Positions 58,625 through 64,000 of a DNA stretch of 64,000 bases are shown piece by piece; within the stretch, counting starts at the first letter, position 1, and each line of letters opens with the position of its first letter. The notes beneath the pieces are model-generated. The model was not told the origin of the DNA, did no database searches, and was given only the letters and a program-made list of their open reading frames with translations. This stretch comes from Escallonia rubra (lineage: Eukaryota > Streptophyta > Magnoliopsida > Escalloniales > Escalloniaceae): contig JAVXUO010002649.1 in NCBI GenBank assembly GCA_033065855.1, positions 5,001 to 69,000 of the forward strand. The letters run 5' to 3'. The translations under genes were made by a program, and so were the position numbers.

Positions 58625-60685
58625 TGTAACACCCCAAAATATTATGCTAATTTTACGGTAAAAAAAATAAAAATCGAATTAGTTATTTATTTGACCTTTA
58701 GCGACGGTTTGGTGAGCAACATTTTTTTTAGGTCAACTTTAACAACATATTTATTATAAAAAAAACAAATGCTGTTGATTAGAGGAAGCTGAGCGTTATA
58801 TTTTGACCTTTAACGATAAATTTATTTCAGAAACAATAATCAATTATTTAATGTTAATGGTTATAAGTAATATTGATTGACGTGATGGTTAGCGAGGCCA
58901 ATTTTTTATCGACGGCCTTTACCGACAATTAAAATTTTCCTTTAGTATTGGTGTATTTGTTAGCGACTTTTAGCAATGATACATTTTATATACATATACT
59001 TAACGCGACGTGTGATTTTAGCGGCGACCTATCTACCTTAGCATTCGATATACGTTTAGCGACAGTAAAGTTTTTCTTTAGAAGGGGTGTAATTAATAGC
59101 GACAATTTGTCAAACGAGATAGCGTAATAAACCTTTGATAAATTTTCTTAACGCATAAAATATCTTAAAGATCTGTTGTTGAACCATTTTCACAATAGTT
59201 AGTTTGAGTAAGAAGATTAGCGACAAATGTAAGGGTAAGGTTTTCTTTTCTTTGCCTAACTAAGGTTTTAATTCATATATAATTTTTATACATGTATTAA
59301 GGTTTGTAAACTATGAGTCTTTATTTTCAGCTAGAATCAATTAGGGCAATTTATTGGTTTTAGTGTATTTAAGGAAATTGTTTTAAATTAAAAAATAATC
59401 AAAAAAATAAATATAAAAAATTATATTTTTATTCCATATGCTATATTAAGCTATAAATAATGCTTAATGAACATTAAAAATATTGTTGGGATATTTCTGA
59501 GTCTTGTGACCGGTTTCGGGGTAGATTGGCCGTGTGTGAAACCTGCTCCGAATTTTGACATTTCGGGTAGAGAAATGGGTAACTTGTAGAAAGTTATATT
59601 ATTAGGTTTATAGTATAGTGGTGTGGATAGTGTTCTGATAAGTGACCTTGTCAATCTAGGTTAACTCAGAGGATTTGATCAAGAGCGTTTTAGCTTCAGT
59701 ACTTAGATCGAGGTAAGGGATTTCTTCTGAAATCCTTTTTTATCAATTTGACATCGTAAATATTGTTTCTAAATTTTTATTGATGCTTTAATTGGATTCA
59801 ATTATAATTGTGATGAATTTGCATTGATTGCTGTTAATACCATGTTTTGAGTCTTAAGCGTTTATTGAAAATCATATTCGATGCTCCGTATTTATTTCTC
59901 ATTGTGCATCGATTTAATCATTGCATTATCGATTATTGTATTCTGCATATTGACATGAGTTAGTGTATTGAGGAGTTATAAAGATGGTCTGTATCGGGGG
60001 TGATATAAGGATGGTTTGTTATTGTCGGGAGATGCTAGTACTTTTACGGGCTAGCTAGTATTCATATGCATATGTAATCACATTGTTATTGAGCATCACC
60101 TTTGTGGCTTTATTAAATGTTTCCCTGCACTGCATGTGTGGCTTTGCTAAGTGTTTCCCTGCACTGCATGTGTGGCTTTGCATTTCACTCATGTTCAATA
60201 TCATATGCATTGCTTCAGTGAAATCGAAAGGGTTTTATCTATTGAATCTTGAATTGCGAAATTCAGAATACTTTTTCTATATTGTCATTGATATGATTTT
60301 TTTTCAAATCGTTTGTATTCTCTATCGAATTCCGAGCGACCTTACTGAACTCTCGAAAGCTCACTCCCTTTTCGGTTCCCTTCTGTAGGAAATAATCGTC
60401 AATAAGATTCCAGAACTAATGAGCTTGGTTACGGAACAACTGAGCATTTTTCATCATTAGTTTATTTAAGCCCCTGCGAGGAAACTAGTGTGTAACTTAA
60501 TACATTAGTACTTTGAATTCGTCTTGTGTTGAGAACTGTTTGCCGAGAGATTTTAGTTATTGTAGAGCTCTAGTATGGATATTATTGGGTTATCTTTAGA
60601 GGTATTGAATTAGTTAAATAATTGAGAAGTTGGTCGATTGATCGATTGATCGGTTAACGCTCCAAAAATACCGGGGTGTTTCGCA
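58625..60685 (+). mobile_element. TGTAACACCCC-type LTR, about 2.06 kb
   Basis: Starts TGTAACACCCC after a polypurine tract and ends near CCGGGGTGTTTCGCA. Family phrases TTTAGCGAC recur. The same family supplies the fragments at 15803 and 17116. A tandem repeat of about 35 bp (60105-60185, CCTGCACTGCATGTGTGGCT) lies inside. No gene. Confidence 0.65.
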
Positions 60686-61143
60686 CATACACTCACACAC
60701 CACTTGACCTGTAAAACACACACCCCCTACAGCATACACACATATCACACATATTTGCACATCATAAAAAACACACGCGCACACATCTTACACACGCATA
60801 CGCAAATGAATATGCACTCCACAGCAGTACCGGTAATTACATACGCGACACACACACACACACACATACACAAATATCCTCACCCTAATTGCTGCCCGTG
60901 GTAACTTGTAAATCGCCACACAAATACGCATTTCATCACACTTCATCCAAGATACACACTCCAACGAACAACACACTCACAAACACTACGTGTCTAGTGT
61001 CAACCAATCACTGTAGGCAACCATGTACTACCGATGGTCTTTGACCATCGCTACTTCGTGCAAATCCATGCTGATGGATGCAGATTGTCATCGCTTTTAG
61101 ATTTGGTTGTCGTCGCTGTCGGTCACTCCCTTATCGCTGATAT

Positions 61144-61184
<41 letters not shown>

Positions 61185-61510
61185 TTTTAAGGCACAGCTG
61201 AACAACCATCACCCCTCTTCCCCCCCCTCCTTTTACGTCCGATCTCTCTATCTTTTTCCCCAAAAATTTCTCTCCGTCATTTTAAAATATCCACCTTTTT
61301 CTTGTAAGATCTCTCTCTGCCATTATAAAATAACCAAAATAAGATATAAGGTTAATTAAATAATAAACCCTAATTTAATTATGATTTTTCCATTTAACCC
61401 CCTCACTTTAATTAATTGTCTGTCATGTTGCTCACGTCAATCGCCTTTAAAGTTGCCTCTAAAGCAATAAGTAAAGATGCTAAAAATTATCAAAAGCGCA
61501 AACTATAACA
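60686..61510 (-). mobile_element. 5' part of a minus-oriented region-1-family LTR, with CT microsatellite
   Basis: Closely parallels 54480-55124 (GACCATCGCTACT, ATGCAGATTGT, TCACTCCCTTATCGC, AATAAACCCTAATTTAATTA) and has its minus-strand start TGTTATAGTT at 61510. A CT microsatellite of about 35 bp lies at 61147-61181. Confidence 0.65.
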
Positions 61511-61880
61511 CAATTGTTTATTCTGGTACATCTTATCTAGAAAATAAAAAATATATAATTATTGAACTAGGGCCAGATAATGTCTCGACATTCAAAAAAA
61601 ATATTATAAAATTATGGGATGAACTAACCAGTTTTAGAAAAACCGATCGATTAGTTGATTATTGTTAGTCTGTGATTTTTATCAAATATATTGTCTTATC
61701 ATCAAATCACAGATAATCTGTGACTGAGGTTCGACTTTGAAAACATATTTGGTTTTGGAGACATATTTGAGGTTTCAGCGTTGGATTGAGATTTGCGCTG
61801 AGTGCACAATAGTATACGGGTTACTTACCTAAGAATTTCTAACTTTCAGTATTAAACAAAGAAGACGATTGAATGATAAG
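61511..61880. other. Unassigned stretch
   Basis: AT-rich sequence between an LTR fragment and the second copy of the 0.86-kb repeat. I see no gene or repeat boundary in it. Confidence 0.4.
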
Positions 61881-62736
61881 ACTACAACCTGTTGGGTTCC
61901 TTGAGTAGATCCATCAAGTAGAAGCTATGAACGGTCAAGGTTGTGATTTCTAATGGATGTGCGATGCGTATGTAGAATTAGATTTCGGGGTCCATTAAAA
62001 GGATACTTTCAATGTGATGATTCGGTAATAGTTTAAACTGGTTTGCTTTGATATCCGACTACCCAGCGAAAGTATAATGGTTCCAATTCGAGTATTTTGG
62101 TGTGACGCTAGGTTCTCTTAGAATTCGCTATCCATATTGGCTAAGATAAAGAGGTCTGCTCTAAAGGTTATTTGATGGTACCGATTTTGGTTATAGAAAA
62201 ATAAATGAACTTCATAGACATAGCACTTATAATTTTAGTTAGACCATAGACATATATTCATGGTCTTGATAGTCAATGGAACACAGATATGAAAATTGAG
62301 TTTTATTCTGTGTTGAATAACCATGTGATTGAAGGATTAAGAGGTTTATGGTCTTAGAGCACGTGACTCTAAAAATTGATGTTGGCAATAGGATGGAAAT
62401 GCATTATGCTGAAAGCGTGGCAAAAACGCTTAGAATTGAGAGAGAATTGAGATGACTCCTTGGATTGAACACCTAGAATTACTTTGGGTAAATATTGATA
62501 TATGTATTATATTAATAGAATAATGGGACAATAGAAGTTGATGTTCAGGTTAGGTGTGTTATGCTGAATCTTAATGTGATATGAGTTGTGGGCTATTCCG
62601 ACGTTGAAAAATCAGGTTGTGCCCAAATGTATGGATTTATGATAAATTATTGGCTATATTTTAAGTTGATGTGCATAATACAATCCTGTTTATTATGAGG
62701 TGTTTCTAGCTTTTAATGGACATTTCAAGGTTAGGT
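61881..62736. repeat. Direct repeat copy B, cut by a CACTA element
   Basis: Begins ACTACAACCTGTTGGGTTCC and follows copy A to CATTTCAAGGTTAGGT. There the CACTA terminus starts, at the position where copy A reads on (TTTCAAGGTTGGGTCCAGTA). Confidence 0.85.
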
Positions 62737-64000
62737 CACTACAAGAAAAAAGGCTTTTACCGACGGGAAAATCCGTCGCTAAAAGCCTAAAATCCGTCAC
62801 TAGATATTTTAGCGACGGATTTACCCTCGCTAAAAGTCTCTCGTATAAAAGCCCGTTACTAATAGTTTGATGACGAAATTTTCAAATCTGTCGTGTAATA
62901 TTTAACTTTTTACGATGGATTGATTTATTAATTAGCGACGGAATATCTGTCGCTAATTATATTTTAATTTATTTTTTGTTTTATTAAGTTAGCGACGAAA
63001 TAAATGTTTTAGCGATGGAATATTGCGTCGCTAAAAAGCTGATAGTAGGAACACTTTTAGCGACGGAATTAAACCGTCGCCAAAAGTAAAAAAAAATATT
63101 TTTATTTTTATTTTTGTATTACGCAGACCTGTAATAAAATTTTCATTTCTCAAAAACAACGCGCAATAATCAATACACAAAGAAATATATATAAACAATC
63201 ATAAAAAATGTACAAGCCGGGAACCGGATACAACTGGTTAGGGGAGGGGAGAAGGGGCTCATCAGGGGTTGCCGAGTCCTGGATCTGGATCCTGCTGATC
63301 GGGGGCCGGCTCGGCATGTCCAGCAACGGTACCCTGTTGATCCTCAACACCACCGTAGCAATGCGCTGGATCTCCTCGTCGTCCAACGGATGTCGAGGAG
63401 CCCGATGTCTGTGGAGGGGCAGCGGGGGGTGAGGACGCTCCTATCACGACACGAGCAGTCGTGCTAGGCAGGCCGCATATACGGCATTTCGGTCGATTGA
63501 CGACCTCCGGCGTATCCAGCCATCGCTTCAACGCCCCAGTACTCGCACCCGTACTAATGGACGCTGATGGCTGTTCGGACTGCTGCTCGGACCCCCTAAG
63601 TTGTTCATACGAGGCCTGCAAAAATAGTGATTTAATGATATGTTAGGGCATTAATTAACGCAACAGACATTGAAGATAGAAAGACAAAAAATTAACAACT
63701 TAAACAAATTGACTCACATCGATCTGTCGGGCAATATCTGAAATATAGTCGCCCGCCCGATGCGCCTCGTCCTTGTCCTTCTTCCGCACGTGCGTCTGAC
63801 TATACGTCAGAGCTACGACCTCATCCTCCTCCAGATCCGGGTGCTCGACCGCATTCAAGTGTCAGACGATGTCGTGGGCACAGACCCCCCCCCCTGTGTG
63901 TGTCAGATCTCTGTTCTGTCTATTCTCGGCCCCTCTCTTACTCTTGGCGTCCCAACCTAGATCCGTAGCCCACCGATCTATCATCGCCCCCATACATTCG
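62737..64000. mobile_element. CACTA (En/Spm) element, left end and partial body
   Basis: Starts CACTACAAGAAAAAAGG after GGT. The first 350 bp hold many TTTTAGCGACGGA-type subterminal repeats, as in the element at 49021. From about 63180 GC content rises sharply and a transposase-type gene lies on the minus strand. The other end is outside the window. Confidence 0.88.
63262..63990 (-). pseudogene. CACTA-type plant transposase (Ptta/En-Spm, Transposase_24-like) C-terminal part
   Basis: Two minus-strand pieces. The upstream piece (about 63990 to 63718) reads AENRQNRDLTHTGGG, then HPDLEEDEVVALTYSQTHVR and DYISDIARQID, resembling the conserved core of the plant En/Spm-type Transposase_24 family (NR..N...HT.GS, then a TH.RKDG-like block). 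A GT donor (GAT|GTGAGT, at 63717) and AG acceptor (63616) flank a roughly 100-bp intron, phase 0. The second piece (63615-63262) reads ASYEQLRGSEQQSEQPSASI and RPKCRICGLPSTTARVVIG, then a Ser/Pro/Gly-rich tail to a stop. In these proteins this part is the C-terminus. A TGA at 63864-63862 interrupts the frame, so this copy is probably inactive. The start lies beyond the window. The function in the family is binding transposon ends. Confidence 0.6.

Noticed and set aside
1..64000. CRISPR arrays, bacterial operons, ribosomal RNA genes and replication origins.
   Set aside because: Nothing in the window resembles them. The context is plant nuclear repeats.

Overview
The window reads as nuclear DNA of a flowering plant, most likely a eudicot. 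The support is Ty1/copia and Ty3/gypsy LTR retrotransposons, CACTA elements with the canonical plant CACTACAAGAAA terminus, hAT, Mutator-like, Stowaway-like and PIF-like DNA transposons, a piece of a plant cell-wall enzyme gene (XTH), and inserted plastid DNA (ndhD, rps18, cemA). I see no intact ordinary host gene. The window is a stack of nested transposons with one small, interrupted, unrecognised membrane-protein gene family in the middle.

Layout. (1) 1-13480: a tandem array of one low-coding LTR retrotransposon family: LTR, short internal region, LTR, internal, LTR, internal, LTR start. LTRs are about 2.5 kb and internals about 0.9 kb. A Mutator-like element (5627-6760) and a copia solo LTR (8948-10415) are inserted in it. 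(2) 13481-19191: an inverted-repeat element, TGTAACACCCC-type LTR fragments in both orientations, and a mosaic of plastid DNA. (3) 19192-21280: no supported gene. (4) 21281-26216: a complete but decayed Ty1/copia element, plus strand. (5) 26217-33950: a 3-kb inverted-repeat structure, then a 211-codon multi-pass membrane-protein gene split by a hAT element with a perfect 8-bp target duplication, a decayed tandem paralogue, and an inverted tail fragment of a third copy. (6) 33951-39074: two MITE-like elements embedded in AT microsatellite, AT-rich intergenic DNA, and a further MITE. (7) 39075-45558: a plus-oriented LTR of the region-1 family carrying a PIF-like element that itself carries a Pack-MULE with the promoter and first two exons of an XTH gene; then a decayed gypsy gag-protease segment. 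(8) 45559-56907: a minus-oriented LTR of the same family carrying a truncated copia element, itself split by a CACTA element, followed by the internal region and a second LTR. (9) 56908-64000: a duplicated 0.86-kb segment, another TGTAACACCCC LTR, and the start of a second CACTA element with a decayed transposase-type gene running off the window.

The genes do not form a pathway. What links the parts is insertion order, which can be read from target-site duplications and from uninterrupted copies of the same LTR elsewhere in the window. Boundaries given with exact target duplications are firm. Family assignments from fragmentary proteins, and boundaries of decayed LTRs, are less so.
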